From Algoriphagus zhangzhouensis (GTDB lineage Bacteria; Bacteroidota; Bacteroidia; Cytophagales; Cyclobacteriaceae): a stretch of DNA of 64,000 nt. Made by a program: the position numbers and the translations under genes. The stretch covers positions 496,001 to 560,000 of the forward strand of contig NZ_FRXN01000002.1 in the NCBI RefSeq assembly GCF_900148515.1. Direction: 5' to 3'. Each line of letters opens with the position of its first letter. Position 1 is the first letter of the stretch. Under the pieces are notes generated by a model. It made no database searches, had not been told where the DNA came from, and saw only the letters and a program-made list of their open reading frames with translations. This document shows, piece by piece, positions 16,974-26,246 of the stretch.

Positions 16974-17564
16974 TTAGAATTGAACCGAAGGTGCATTCTC
17001 AGCCCCTTCAGAAGCTTGGAAAGTTCCTTTCGTCTCAAATCCATACCAGCCAGCAAACAAGTTGTTTGGGAATGTTCTCAGCTGGGTATTGTAGGCCACA
17101 ACCTCTTGGTTGAAGTTTCTCCTCGCTACTGCTATTCTGTTTTCAGTACCTTCCAATTGAGCTTGAAGTTCGAGGAAGTTTTGATTGGCTTTCAAGTCAG
17201 GATATCTCTCAACAGTAACCAATAGCCTGCTCAATGCTCCGGAAAGTTGATCTTGAGCTTGCTGGAATTGTTGAATATTTTCAGGAGTCAAATTAGTAGG
17301 ATCTAATGTAATCCCTGTTGCTTTTGACCTTGCATCAATTACCCCAGTCAATGTCTCCTGCTCAAAATCAGCATATCCTTTAACTGTATTGACCAAGTTC
17401 GGGATCAAATCTGCTCTTCTTTGGTACTGAGTCTCCACTTCTGCCCATTGGCCATTCACCTGCTCCTCGGATTGTACGAACGTGTTATAGGTTCCTACGG
17501 CTTTGGTATACACGAAAATGCCAAGTACTCCTAAAATTAAAATTGGGATAAGTAGTTTCTTCAT
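16974..17564 (-). CDS. LemA family protein
   Basis: A 196-residue protein with an N-terminal membrane anchor (ILILGVLGIFVYT) and a long helical domain with the LemA signature: YNTFVQSEEQVNGQWAEVETQYQRRADLIPNLVNTVKGYADFEQETL, then ERYPDLKANQNFLELQAQLEGTENRIAVARRNFNQEVVAYN. It is the first gene of the lemA-TPM-TPM group. LemA is a membrane-anchored coiled-coil protein of uncertain function. Confidence 0.92.
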   Translation of the reverse strand: MKKLLIPILILGVLGIFVYTKAVGTYNTFVQSEEQVNGQWAEVETQYQRRADLIPNLVNTVKGYADFEQETLTGVIDARSKATGITLDPTNLTPENIQQFQQAQDQLSGALSRLLVTVERYPDLKANQNFLELQAQLEGTENRIAVARRNFNQEVVAYNTQLRTFPNNLFAGWYGFETKGTFQASEGAENAPSVQF

Positions 17565-17672
17565 TTTTTAAAATTGGTTTTCAAACGGAATTATTCACGG
17601 AAATAAGCTCCAATAGGTTTTCATTTCACGAAAATCAAAAATAGGGATTTTTTAAGGAAGGGTCTTCCTGAT

Positions 17673-18926
17673 TTAAATTTGCTTTTCAAGTAAGAGACGA
17701 TATCTGAAATCCTCGTATTTACTGATATCATTGTCAAAATACCTTCTCACCTCCAACTCAATCACTTTCCCTTCCTCGGATCTAAAAAGCTTGGCAATAT
17801 CTGACAACTCCCAGATTATCACAGGTATTTTATTGATACTCAAGACTTCATCATTTGGCTGAATGCCTACAAATTGAGCAGGTGAATCATCACGTACTCC
17901 AGCCACATAGAACCGTTTTTCATCAGTCGGGATTTTACGAATATTCAAACCACTCATGTCATATTCATAAGGGTTATAAAAATTATCTCCTTTACGGATC
18001 ATGACTCTTTTCCGAGGATAGTCCAAAATCAAGCGAGTCCTTCCCAATACTTCAGACCCCAAGCTTCCCATTCGGCCTGTTTCTTTCAAAATGTAACTAA
18101 AGGCTGTCTCCTCTGGGTAAGAGGTCAAAACTTCCTGCTGCTTTAAAGGTCCTAATTTCAACCAATCGACTCTTCCAATGTAGCCTCTCAAAACACCTCC
18201 CAAACTTTGCCCTAACTCCGCTTCAATGAATAAAGGTGGCATTTCGATTTGTTCACTGGTTTCTCTATTGAGTAAAAGTCCGTGATTTGCACCTGTATCG
18301 ATTAGAAGTTTGGAATCCAAAATAGGCCCGTCTTTTTGCTTGATTTTAGCATTGATATAAGGCTTATTTTCTTCCACAGAAAGATCCAATTTCTTAAAAA
18401 ATGGAGGTCTCCACTTTAATGCATCAGTTCTAAAAAACTCTATTCTCTCATCATCATAATTGATTTTGATTGGATTGAATTTGAAAAATTCATGACCTAT
18501 AATACCATAAATCGGAACCCCAACAACTGCTTCCAATTCCAAAAAATCTTCTTCCAAAACCAAAAGTGCTTGAGCAATCCCTTCTACTGGTCCAAGATCC
18601 AGGTGATTTACTGGAGAAACAGATGCCATGATTTCCTCGCTTCCATCCGCTCCCATCAAATTCAACCTTCTCGTATACTCCAATCCCATCGCATCTCCTA
18701 AATCTTTACTAAAAAGAATATTAGACCTTACTCCTGTATCCAACAGGAAATTCACTGGGTATGATCCGTTGACTGATACGGGAACTATGATTAAGCTATT
18801 GGATGCAAAAAATGGAATAATCGTCCTCCTCACATCTTCCTTCATAAAAAACCCAGGCACTTGCCCATTGGAAAAGGTGCTGAATAAAATGAAAATCAAG
18901 AAACACAAATATTGCCTTCTTAGCAT
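17673..18926 (-). CDS. Exported retropepsin-like aspartyl protease with PDZ domain
   Basis: A 417-residue protein with a signal peptide ending SNGQ. It has two Asp-Thr-Gly motifs, NFLLDTGVRSNILF (about residue 62) and KLLIDTGANHGLLL (about residue 210), so the two lobes of a pepsin-type active site could form within one chain. A C-terminal PDZ domain (about residues 325-410: VAGVRDDSPAQFVGIQPNDEVLSINKIPV) is likely used for substrate binding. An ACGTAA-N3-TTACGT palindrome lies 35 bases upstream. Confidence 0.82.
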   Translation of the reverse strand: MLRRQYLCFLIFILFSTFSNGQVPGFFMKEDVRRTIIPFFASNSLIIVPVSVNGSYPVNFLLDTGVRSNILFSKDLGDAMGLEYTRRLNLMGADGSEEIMASVSPVNHLDLGPVEGIAQALLVLEEDFLELEAVVGVPIYGIIGHEFFKFNPIKINYDDERIEFFRTDALKWRPPFFKKLDLSVEENKPYINAKIKQKDGPILDSKLLIDTGANHGLLLNRETSEQIEMPPLFIEAELGQSLGGVLRGYIGRVDWLKLGPLKQQEVLTSYPEETAFSYILKETGRMGSLGSEVLGRTRLILDYPRKRVMIRKGDNFYNPYEYDMSGLNIRKIPTDEKRFYVAGVRDDSPAQFVGIQPNDEVLSINKIPVIIWELSDIAKLFRSEEGKVIELEVRRYFDNDISKYEDFRYRLLLEKQI

Positions 18927-18960
18927 TTCAAGGTTAGGTCGGGTGATCGTCTATTAATGT

Positions 18961-18975
18961 ACGTAATTTTTACGT
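18961..18975. promoter_or_regulatory. Palindrome between the divergent protease and fur genes
   Basis: ACGTAATTTTTACGT is a perfect inverted repeat with 6-base arms and a 3-base spacer. It lies 35 bases upstream of the protease start. A regulator is not known. Confidence 0.35.
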
Positions 18976-19133
18976 TACATCATTCTTTATCATTAACGGA
19001 ACCAACCCACCAAAATGTTTTGACTTTCATCTCAATGCTTAATTAGACTGAAATCAAATTAGCTGTCTGAAGGGCCTCTAGTTTGTCAAAAAATGAGGAA
19101 TCCAGCATCTTTATTTCTTGAACATTTGAGGAA

Positions 19134-19604
19134 ATGGCCGACAAAGCACTGATTGAAAAAGCGAAAAAAATCTTTGAAAACTTTCTGTCTAAACAAGGAA
19201 GCAGAAAGACTCCTGAACGATTTTCTGTAATTGATGAATTATACTCTCTTCCAGAAGATGAGCATATGGATGTGGAAGGGCTTTTTCTAAGCATGAGAAA
19301 TAAAGGCTACACGATAAGCCGAGCTACCATTTACAACACCTTAGATCTTTTGGTAGAAAGCGGATTAGCTGTGAAACACCAATTCAAAGATAAAGTAGCG
19401 CTATACGAACAAGCTTTGACTTACAAGCATCATGATCACCATGTATGCAATCAATGTAGAAAAATCAGAGAGTTTTCTGATCCAAAAATCAACGAAATCA
19501 AAGATTTGATTGGAAAAGAATTCAGCTCCTCAATTACCTCGCACTCCTTGGTTCTATATGGAGATTGCAAAATTGAAAATTGCGAAAATCTCAACCAGAT
19601 TTAA
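19134..19604 (+). CDS. Fur-family transcriptional regulator
   Basis: A 156-residue winged-helix metalloregulator. The DNA-binding part shows SRKTPERFSVIDELYSLPEDEHMDVEGLFLSMRNKGYTISRATIYNTLDLLVESGL. The metal-binding part has YKHHDHHVCNQCRKIREF and a second cysteine pair (DCKIENC) near the C-terminus that would bind structural zinc. Whether it senses iron, peroxide or another metal cannot be decided by eye. Its 3' end overlaps the convergent SRPBCC gene by 14 bases. Confidence 0.9.
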   Translation: MADKALIEKAKKIFENFLSKQGSRKTPERFSVIDELYSLPEDEHMDVEGLFLSMRNKGYTISRATIYNTLDLLVESGLAVKHQFKDKVALYEQALTYKHHDHHVCNQCRKIREFSDPKINEIKDLIGKEFSSSITSHSLVLYGDCKIENCENLNQI

Positions 19605-20040
19605 CAGATCCAAACACCTTCTTATAAATCGGTTTCCGGTATAAAAACTGCCCTTTCAATACCGGGTAGAGCAAATTGGTGATGGCAGAATTGGGACCCT
19701 TAAAATCAATCTCATCACGGATGAGACAATGATTCCCACTTTTGATCAGGCGGTGTTTATGCTTCCAATATTTCAGGAAAAAGGGCAGTTCAATTCCTTC
19801 ATCCACAAAGAAAAACTCAATTTCGTTGAGTTGGTGATCTGTGATTTTACTTGTCCACTTTTGCTTAAAAAGTAAAAAATTCAGTTCCAAAGAAACCAAA
19901 TCCCCAGTCTCAGAACCATCAAACCTGATCAATTTCACAGGTGGAAAAGGAGGGTTTAGCTTTAAGAACAATGATTCTGTAAAGCCTTCTTTTACATTCA
20001 TATAATCCTGCTCTACTTCTGTCTCTACAATTAATTTCAT
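19591..20040 (-). CDS. SRPBCC-like ligand-binding protein
   Basis: About 149 residues from the ATG at 20040, chosen because it gives the usual start MKLIVETEVEQDYMNVKEGFTESLF; an upstream in-frame start would overlap the preceding gene. The helix-grip pattern (LFLKLNPPFPPVKLIRFDGSETGDLVSLEL...WTSKITDHQLNEIEFFFVDEG...FLKYWKHKHRLI...IRDEIDFKGPNS) resembles the SRPBCC/START superfamily. It starts two bases after the oxidase-subunit gene, so the two are probably cotranslated. The ligand is unknown. Confidence 0.7.
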   Translation of the reverse strand: MKLIVETEVEQDYMNVKEGFTESLFLKLNPPFPPVKLIRFDGSETGDLVSLELNFLLFKQKWTSKITDHQLNEIEFFFVDEGIELPFFLKYWKHKHRLIKSGNHCLIRDEIDFKGPNSAITNLLYPVLKGQFLYRKPIYKKVFGSVKSG

Positions 20041-20042
20041 GC

Positions 20043-20657
20043 CTAGAAACTTAGGACAAAAAGGAGAAAGAGAATCAACCAAACTGCATCCATAAACTGC
20101 CAATAAATCGTAAAGAGTCGAATTCTCATTTTTTCAAAAGGATTAGTCACCAAGATCAATTGGCCAACTTCATCTTCTTGGACTCTTTTTAATTGGACCC
20201 AAAGAATGACCGCAAAAATGATAGCTCCTAGCAAATGGAAGATATGAATTCCCGAAAGGACATAGAGAAAACTACCACTCGGGATACCTTTAAAATCAAT
20301 TCCCATTTGCTGAAGCTCCATCCAGCCAGAAATTTGCAGAATGGTGAATATAAACCCTAAGACCATGGTGTTTCTTAAAGAAGAGACCACTCGATTGGTC
20401 CTTTCTTCTTGATAATAGACTCGCATCCTAGAGGCAGAATAGCCACTTAGGACCAGCAAAAACGTAGAGACCAAGAATGAAAGCGGGATTTTTTGATTCA
20501 TTCCACTTAACTGATCGACTCCGGAAAATAGAAATGCAACAGTGAGAAATAGGAAGATTAAGCCGCTTCCTATCATCCCTAGATACAATAAAGTCTCATA
20601 GGGGTGAAGGCTTTCCAGCTTTTGGAACCAATTCTTGGTATTTTTGGTATCTCCCAT
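20043..20657 (-). CDS. Heme-copper oxidase subunit III-like membrane protein
   Basis: A 204-residue protein starting at the ATG at 20657 (a TTG three codons upstream is less likely). It has five hydrophobic spans and subunit-III features: HPYETLLYLGMIGSG, a GIHIFHLLGAIIFAVILW segment and a C-terminal YWQFMDAVWLILFLLF. Subunits I and II are not nearby, so it is an orphan or serves an oxidase or nitric-oxide reductase encoded elsewhere. It is translationally coupled to the SRPBCC-like gene. Confidence 0.8.
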   Translation of the reverse strand: MGDTKNTKNWFQKLESLHPYETLLYLGMIGSGLIFLFLTVAFLFSGVDQLSGMNQKIPLSFLVSTFLLVLSGYSASRMRVYYQEERTNRVVSSLRNTMVLGFIFTILQISGWMELQQMGIDFKGIPSGSFLYVLSGIHIFHLLGAIIFAVILWVQLKRVQEDEVGQLILVTNPFEKMRIRLFTIYWQFMDAVWLILFLLFVLSF

Positions 20658-20774
20658 TAGGTGCAAAACAAATTCATAACCCGAAGGTTCACAATTTGAT
20701 GGATTCCTTTTGGAACAGCTAAAAAAAATCGAAAAGCTCTAAATTGCACCCTCAAACCTAAACCAACCTCCATT

Positions 20775-23700
20775 TTGGACAGTCAGGCATTTCTTACGAT
20801 CTACAAATCGGATCCTTTTTTTCAGACATTTTCTGATTCCATTCACAAAAAAACTCAGAGTCAATTTCAATTGAAGGGAGTTTCTGGAAGTTTGGACATG
20901 GTCCTTTTTTGCACGTATTTTCAAAAATATGGAGGAGTACATTTGATCATTGCTCAAGACAAAGAGGAAGCTGCCTATCTCAATTCTGATATTCAGAACC
21001 TACTTTCTGTTGAGGATTACTTGATTTTCCCTTCAAGTTTCAAAAAAGCCTACCACTATGAGGAAGTTGACAACGCCAATGTCCTCTTAAGGTCTGAGGT
21101 TCTCAATCAGGTTTTGGAATCCAAAGGAGAAGACAAAATCATCATCACCTATCCAGAGGCTTTGTATGAAAAAGTAATCAACAAACGATCTCTTCAGGAA
21201 AACACATTCATTGCCAAAGTCGGTGAAAAGGTAGATATGGAATTCGTTTCTGAGCTTTTGGTCAGCTACGATTTCGAGAGAACAGATTTTGTTTACGAAC
21301 CGGGCCAATTTGCTATCAGAGGAGGAATCTTGGATGTTTTCTCTTTTTCGAATGAAAACCCTTACCGAATCGAACTTTTTGGCCAAGAAATAGAAAGTAT
21401 CAGAACATTTGATCCTGAATCCCAACTTTCGATAGCAGAGGTGCCTCATATTTCTTTGATTCCAAATACGCAGACTAAACTCTTACAAGAGGTTAGGCAG
21501 TCATTTTTGGGCTTCCTTCCAGAGTCTACTAAACTTTGGATCAAGGACTACCAGCTTACGGCTGATGTGATGACTGAGTGTTTTCACAAAGCAGAGCAGG
21601 AATTTGATCAGATTTTATCCAAAACCAATAAGACGAAAACAGTCCTTCATCCAAAGGATCTTTTTGAAACCGGTAAGGACTTCGCTGATCAAGCCAAAAA
21701 CTTTAGCCTGATCGAATTTGGGAAACAATTCTACCTCAAAAATGCCGAAGCTCTTGTTTGGGATTCTCAACCCCAACCTTCTTTCAATAAGAATTTTGAT
21801 TTACTAGTCTCCAGTCTTTCAGAAAATGAAAAGAAAGGCTTTACTAATATCATCACAGCTGAAAATGAAAAGCAATTAGATCGATTGCTGGGGATTTTCA
21901 CGGAGTTAGATCCTACTCTTCTGGTGCAGACCATGAGATTGGGCCTTCGGGAAGGATTTGAAGACAGAAAAACTAAGCTAGTTTGCTATACGGATCATCA
22001 ACTTTTTGAAAGGTTTCACCGCTATAAAACCCGGAAAAAAGCAAGTAAATCAAAGGCTCTCACTATTAAAGAGTTGAAGGCCCTACATCCGGGTGATTAC
22101 ATTGTCCATGTGGATTATGGTGTCGGGAGATTTGCTGGACTAGAAAAAGTCGAGGTTGGAGGAAAGATGCAGGAAGCTGTCAGATTGGTCTTCAGAGATG
22201 ATGATTTGTTGTATGTGAACATCCATTCCCTTCACAAAATCTCGAAATATTCCGGACAGGAAGGACAAGCTCCATCCATGTCCAAGCTGGGTTCTCCTGA
22301 TTGGGAAAACAAAAAGAGAAAAGCCAAGAAGCAGGTAAAAGACATCGCCAAAGATCTGATTGCGCTCTATGCAAAAAGAAGAGGTGCTCCGGGATTTGCT
22401 TTTGCCAGGGATTCAGTTTTGCAGGTTGAATTAGAAAGCTCCTTTATTTATGAGGACACACCAGATCAAGCTTTGGCCACTTCTGATGTGAAATCAGATA
22501 TGGAAAAATCCTACCCGATGGATCGATTGGTTTGCGGAGATGTGGGCTTTGGAAAAACCGAGGTTGCGATTCGAGCTGCCTTTAAAGCTGTCAATGACAG
22601 GAAACAAGTTGCCATCCTGGTACCTACTACCATTTTGGCGATGCAGCATTATCAAACGATCAAAGAACGTTTGTCTGCTTTCCCTGTTAAGGTAGATTAT
22701 ATCAATCGATTTAGGACTGCGAAGCAGGTTCGGGAGATCGTTGAACAAGTAAAAACTGGGGAAATCGATATTCTGGTAGGTACTCATAGAATTGTCAACA
22801 AAGACGTCCAATTCAAAGATTTAGGGCTTTTGATCATCGATGAAGAGCAAAAATTTGGCGTAAAAGTCAAAGATCAATTGAAAAATCTTCGGGTGAATGT
22901 GGATGTATTGACTCTGACAGCAACTCCAATTCCTAGAACTCTTCATTTCTCTCTGATGGGAGCAAGAGATCTTTCCGTCATTGCCACTCCACCACCAAAC
23001 AGGCAACCCGTTACTACTGAAGTTCAGACTTTCGAGGAAGAAGTGATCCGTGATGCAGTAGCATATGAGCTAAGAAGAGGAGGTCAGGCCTTCTTCGTTC
23101 ACAATCGTGTGGGAGAAATTGACAGTATCGCCAACTTGATTATGAAACTGGTGCCAGATGCGAGAGTGATCGGGGCCCATGGACAAATGGATGGCAAAAA
23201 GCTGGAACAAATCATGGTAGATTTTATCAATCATGAATATGATGTCCTTGTCTCAACCAACATCATAGAATCAGGATTGGACATTCCAAATGCCAATACC
23301 ATTATGATCAACCGAGCACATATGTTCGGAATGAGTGACCTTCATCAAATGAGAGGCCGGGTTGGTCGAAGCAATAAAAAGGCATTCTGTTATCTATTGA
23401 CACCTCCAATGTCTGGATTGACTCCAGAGTCCAGGAAACGACTTCAAACATTAGAAGAGTTTTCTGATTTAGGAGATGGATTCAAGGTAGCAATGAAAGA
23501 CTTGGATATTCGAGGTGCTGGAAATCTTCTAGGAGCAGAGCAAAGTGGATTTATCACAGATCTGGGCTTTGAGATGTACCATAAAATCCTGGACGAGGCT
23601 GTTCAAGAATTGAAAGAAAATGAATTTGCTGCTTTGTTCGAAGTGGACCTGAAAGAAAAAGTCAAAGTATTGGTTCAAGATTGTACCATCGAAACCGATT

Positions 23701-24128
23701 TGGAATTACTGATACCAGAGAATTATGTCAGCAATATTTCTGAGCGTTTAGGATTGTACTCGAAACTTGATTCCATCAAAAATGAAGAGGAATTAGAAAA
23801 GTTTGGATCTATGCTAGATGATAGATTTGGACCGATTCCAGAAGCAGTTGTAGATCTAATGGAAACCGTTAGGCTAAGATGGAAGGCGGAGAAATTGGGA
23901 ATCGAGAAATTGGTTCTAAAAAGCGGTCAGATGAAATGCTACATGCTACCTGCTTCAAGAGATGACTTCTATTCATCTCCTATCTTCCAGAAAATCATGC
24001 TATTTGCACAATTGAATTCCAAATACTTTAAAATAAAAGAACACAAGAATCGTTTGATTCTTACGGTCAGCGAAGTTTCCGGGATTTCGAAGGCTCAAAA
24101 TTGGCTGAAAGAGATGCTTGAAAGCTAA
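20775..24128 (+). CDS. mfd: Transcription-repair coupling factor Mfd
   Basis: A 1117-residue SF2 translocase that removes stalled RNA polymerase and recruits UvrA. The N-terminal UvrB-like region carries RTDFVYEPGQFAIRGGILDVF. The CarD-like RNA-polymerase-interaction domain (about residues 430-510) carries LHPGDYIVHVDYGVGRFAGLEKV. The helicase core has Walker A GDVGFGKTEVAIRA, box II DEEQKFGV, LTATPIPRTLHFSLMGARDLS and HQMRGRVGRS, followed by the C-terminal TRCF domain. The only plausible start in frame is a TTG at 20775. Confidence 0.96.
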   Translation: MDSQAFLTIYKSDPFFQTFSDSIHKKTQSQFQLKGVSGSLDMVLFCTYFQKYGGVHLIIAQDKEEAAYLNSDIQNLLSVEDYLIFPSSFKKAYHYEEVDNANVLLRSEVLNQVLESKGEDKIIITYPEALYEKVINKRSLQENTFIAKVGEKVDMEFVSELLVSYDFERTDFVYEPGQFAIRGGILDVFSFSNENPYRIELFGQEIESIRTFDPESQLSIAEVPHISLIPNTQTKLLQEVRQSFLGFLPESTKLWIKDYQLTADVMTECFHKAEQEFDQILSKTNKTKTVLHPKDLFETGKDFADQAKNFSLIEFGKQFYLKNAEALVWDSQPQPSFNKNFDLLVSSLSENEKKGFTNIITAENEKQLDRLLGIFTELDPTLLVQTMRLGLREGFEDRKTKLVCYTDHQLFERFHRYKTRKKASKSKALTIKELKALHPGDYIVHVDYGVGRFAGLEKVEVGGKMQEAVRLVFRDDDLLYVNIHSLHKISKYSGQEGQAPSMSKLGSPDWENKKRKAKKQVKDIAKDLIALYAKRRGAPGFAFARDSVLQVELESSFIYEDTPDQALATSDVKSDMEKSYPMDRLVCGDVGFGKTEVAIRAAFKAVNDRKQVAILVPTTILAMQHYQTIKERLSAFPVKVDYINRFRTAKQVREIVEQVKTGEIDILVGTHRIVNKDVQFKDLGLLIIDEEQKFGVKVKDQLKNLRVNVDVLTLTATPIPRTLHFSLMGARDLSVIATPPPNRQPVTTEVQTFEEEVIRDAVAYELRRGGQAFFVHNRVGEIDSIANLIMKLVPDARVIGAHGQMDGKKLEQIMVDFINHEYDVLVSTNIIESGLDIPNANTIMINRAHMFGMSDLHQMRGRVGRSNKKAFCYLLTPPMSGLTPESRKRLQTLEEFSDLGDGFKVAMKDLDIRGAGNLLGAEQSGFITDLGFEMYHKILDEAVQELKENEFAALFEVDLKEKVKVLVQDCTIETDLELLIPENYVSNISERLGLYSKLDSIKNEEELEKFGSMLDDRFGPIPEAVVDLMETVRLRWKAEKLGIEKLVLKSGQMKCYMLPASRDDFYSSPIFQKIMLFAQLNSKYFKIKEHKNRLILTVSEVSGISKAQNWLKEMLES

Positions 24129-24242
24129 TTTTTAAAAAATTTAACTGGCATAAATATTGCAGTTTTGCACAAAAATTTTGCAGGATTCTCCCGATTTGGG
24201 CCATTTTTGGCTTTTTCGAGAAAATATCAAAGTTAATAATCA

Positions 24243-24273
24243 TTGGAAGTGCCTATGATTGACTTTATATTAG
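24243..24273 (+). promoter_or_regulatory. Candidate promoter of gldJ
   Basis: TTGG at 24243-24246 and TATATTAG at 24266-24273 are spaced like a Bacteroidota -33/-7 promoter, with one mismatch to TAnnTTTG. They lie 34 bases before the start codon. Confidence 0.35.
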
Positions 24274-24306
24274 CACCTTAAAACTTGATCTAAACTCCTA
24301 GAATAT

Positions 24307-25530
24307 ATGCGTTTCAGTGACAAATCTTGGGGAATGTGGGCAGCAGCGTTGATGATCGTCGGCGGCTCCGTACTTTCCTCCTGTAACAAAACCCCAGGTT
24401 ATGGCCGAAGAACAGCCAATAAGCCAGGTAAAAAAAGTGCTACAACTGGAGCTGAGTTCTCTTTTGACGAACAAGACACCACTCAATTTTTCGTAGCTAA
24501 AAATGCCGAGCAGATTCCTGGTCCAAATTTGAAGTTTATCCAAGGTGGTCGAGCTGTATTGGGTTCTCAAGAAGAGGATGTGATGGCGCTTCGCGATAAC
24601 TTGGAAAGAACTGTCACAGTTGCAAACTTCTACATGGATGAAACTGAAATCACGAACAATGATTTTCGTGAATTCCTCTTCGACATGAAAAAGCATGTAA
24701 GTGCTGATTCACTTTTAAAATTGGAGCCTTCTGAAGATGTCTGGGGTGGAGCTTTGTCATTCAATGACATGTACCAGTCTTATTACTTCAGATTCCCTGG
24801 TTTTAACTTCTACCCTGTTGCTGGTGTTTCTTGGAAACAAGCAAATGTCTATGCAAAATGGAGAACCGAATATGTTGAGAATCTAATTAGAGAAGAAAGA
24901 GGAATTGATTCTTCTTTTACAAAGCCTCAATTGATCGAAAGAGGTGTTGCGATGGCTGATTATAGATTGCCAAGTGAAGCAGAATGGGAGTATGCTGCTA
25001 AAGCAATGATCGGAACGCAATATTTGGATGAAAATCAAGAATACGGACGTATCTATCCTTGGGATGGTCGTGGTGTTAGAAACCCATACAATGTGAAGCG
25101 TAAAGGTAAGCAAGGTGATTTCCTAGCTAACTTCAAAAGAGGTCGTGGTGACTACGGAGGTATTTCCGGTAACCAAAGAAATGACGGTGAAATCCTTCCT
25201 ACCAACGTTTATGATATGGCTCCAAATGATTTCGGCTTGTATCACATGGCAGGAAACATGAATGAGTGGGTTTATGACGTATACAGACCATTGACTTATC
25301 AAGATGCTGATGACTTGAACCCATTGAGAAAAGATGGTTACGGGGATGAAATGGAAAACTATGAAGTTTCTGTAATCACTGACGAAATGAGAGTCTATAA
25401 AGGAGGAAGCTGGAGAGATGTTACTTACTGGCTAGCTCCTGGTACCAGAAGATTTATGCATCAAGATTCTGCTACCAATGACATTGGATTTAGATGTGCT
25501 ATGATCTCCATCGGAGAGCCTGGTAAATAA
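24307..25530 (+). CDS. gldJ: Gliding-motility/type IX secretion lipoprotein GldJ-like
   Basis: A 407-residue lipoprotein (LSSCNKTP, lipid Cys at about residue 26) with a formylglycine-generating-enzyme-like fold: PNLKFIQGGRAVLGS, FYMDETEITNNDFREFL, PVAGVSWKQANVYAKWR, RLPSEAEWEYAAKA, GLYHMAGNMNEWVYDV and YKGGSWRD...FRCAM. GldJ and GldK share this fold and act in the gliding/type IX secretion apparatus. The DNLERTV and ETEITNNDFREFL segments favour GldJ over GldK, but that choice is less certain than the family. A strong terminator follows. Confidence 0.83.
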   Translation: MRFSDKSWGMWAAALMIVGGSVLSSCNKTPGYGRRTANKPGKKSATTGAEFSFDEQDTTQFFVAKNAEQIPGPNLKFIQGGRAVLGSQEEDVMALRDNLERTVTVANFYMDETEITNNDFREFLFDMKKHVSADSLLKLEPSEDVWGGALSFNDMYQSYYFRFPGFNFYPVAGVSWKQANVYAKWRTEYVENLIREERGIDSSFTKPQLIERGVAMADYRLPSEAEWEYAAKAMIGTQYLDENQEYGRIYPWDGRGVRNPYNVKRKGKQGDFLANFKRGRGDYGGISGNQRNDGEILPTNVYDMAPNDFGLYHMAGNMNEWVYDVYRPLTYQDADDLNPLRKDGYGDEMENYEVSVITDEMRVYKGGSWRDVTYWLAPGTRRFMHQDSATNDIGFRCAMISIGEPGK

Positions 25531-25551
25531 TCTTAAAGAACATATTACATG

Positions 25552-25580
25552 AAAAAGCCCCGAATTATCGGGGCTTTTTT
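25552..25580. terminator. Bidirectional terminator between gldJ and the lipoprotein gene
   Basis: A 12-base stem (AAAAAGCCCCGA at 25552-25563 with its complement at 25568-25579) and a 4-base loop, with T runs on both strands. It separates convergent genes. Confidence 0.9.
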
Positions 25581-25582
25581 CG

Positions 25583-26173
25583 TTAGTAGCTGAATGTTTC
25601 TAAGGAGTCCCAATCCATTAATTTCTTCAACAAATCAAGATCTCCAGAATAAGCATCTAATGTAGAAGGATTTGATGGGTAAGAGTTCCCGTCAAATTTT
25701 ACAAGTCTATTATCTCCACCGCTATATACTATTAAATTATTCCAGCCATTTGACTTTTCAGTGTCCAAATAAACTGGCATTCTCGTGACTGAAAATTGAG
25801 TGATGATATCTCCATGATGACTTAAAAGAAGAAAAGTACATCCACCAGATCCACAGAAATAGGGTCCGGTCAATCCTACCAATATTTCCTTATTTGAATC
25901 GTCATTTAAGTCTACTTGAACATACTTATATTTTCTACTTAAGGAATCTACAATTCCAAGGTCTATGTCCTCTTTGAATTGATCCGTCAGAGTTAGTCCT
26001 ATTAGCCTCTGGATGTTTTCCTGATCTTCTTGTGTAAACTGTTCTGGAGCCTCAGTAAGTGTATCTTCCTCTTCCAAAATCTCAGTTACCACTGTCAAAT
26101 CTTCAAATGATTTGGTCTCCCTACAGGATGAAATCAAGATAACAAGTAGGATACTCGCTAATGGTAGTCTCAT
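25583..26173 (-). CDS. Lipoprotein of unknown function
   Basis: A 196-residue protein with a lipoprotein signal (LISSCRETK). After an acidic, probably flexible segment it has VQVDLNDDSNKEILVGLTGPYFCGSGGCTFLLLSHHGDIITQFSV, a pattern seen in small secreted proteins where a DLNDDSNKEILV segment reports a quantity and a Cys pair (CGSGGC) may form a disulfide. I do not assign a function. It is downstream of the barrel gene on the same strand, with a hairpin between them. Confidence 0.65.
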   Translation of the reverse strand: MRLPLASILLVILISSCRETKSFEDLTVVTEILEEEDTLTEAPEQFTQEDQENIQRLIGLTLTDQFKEDIDLGIVDSLSRKYKYVQVDLNDDSNKEILVGLTGPYFCGSGGCTFLLLSHHGDIITQFSVTRMPVYLDTEKSNGWNNLIVYSGGDNRLVKFDGNSYPSNPSTLDAYSGDLDLLKKLMDWDSLETFSY

Positions 26174-26193
26174 AAAACACCAATTGAATTTAT

Positions 26194-26229
26194 TAAATAA
26201 TGTAGGAGTAAATCCTCCTACATTATTTA
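26194..26229 (-). terminator. Hairpin between the barrel and lipoprotein genes
   Basis: TAAATAATGTAGGA (26194-26207) pairs perfectly with TCCTACATTATTTA (26216-26229). There is no clear T tract, so it may end transcription only partly or stabilise the upstream mRNA. Confidence 0.6.
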
Positions 26230-26246
26230 GACATGATTAGATAATC

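Noticed and set aside
20775-20777. Missing ATG of mfd as a sign of a pseudogene
   Set aside because: A TTG start gives the normal family length and N-terminus, and the frame and all motifs are intact.
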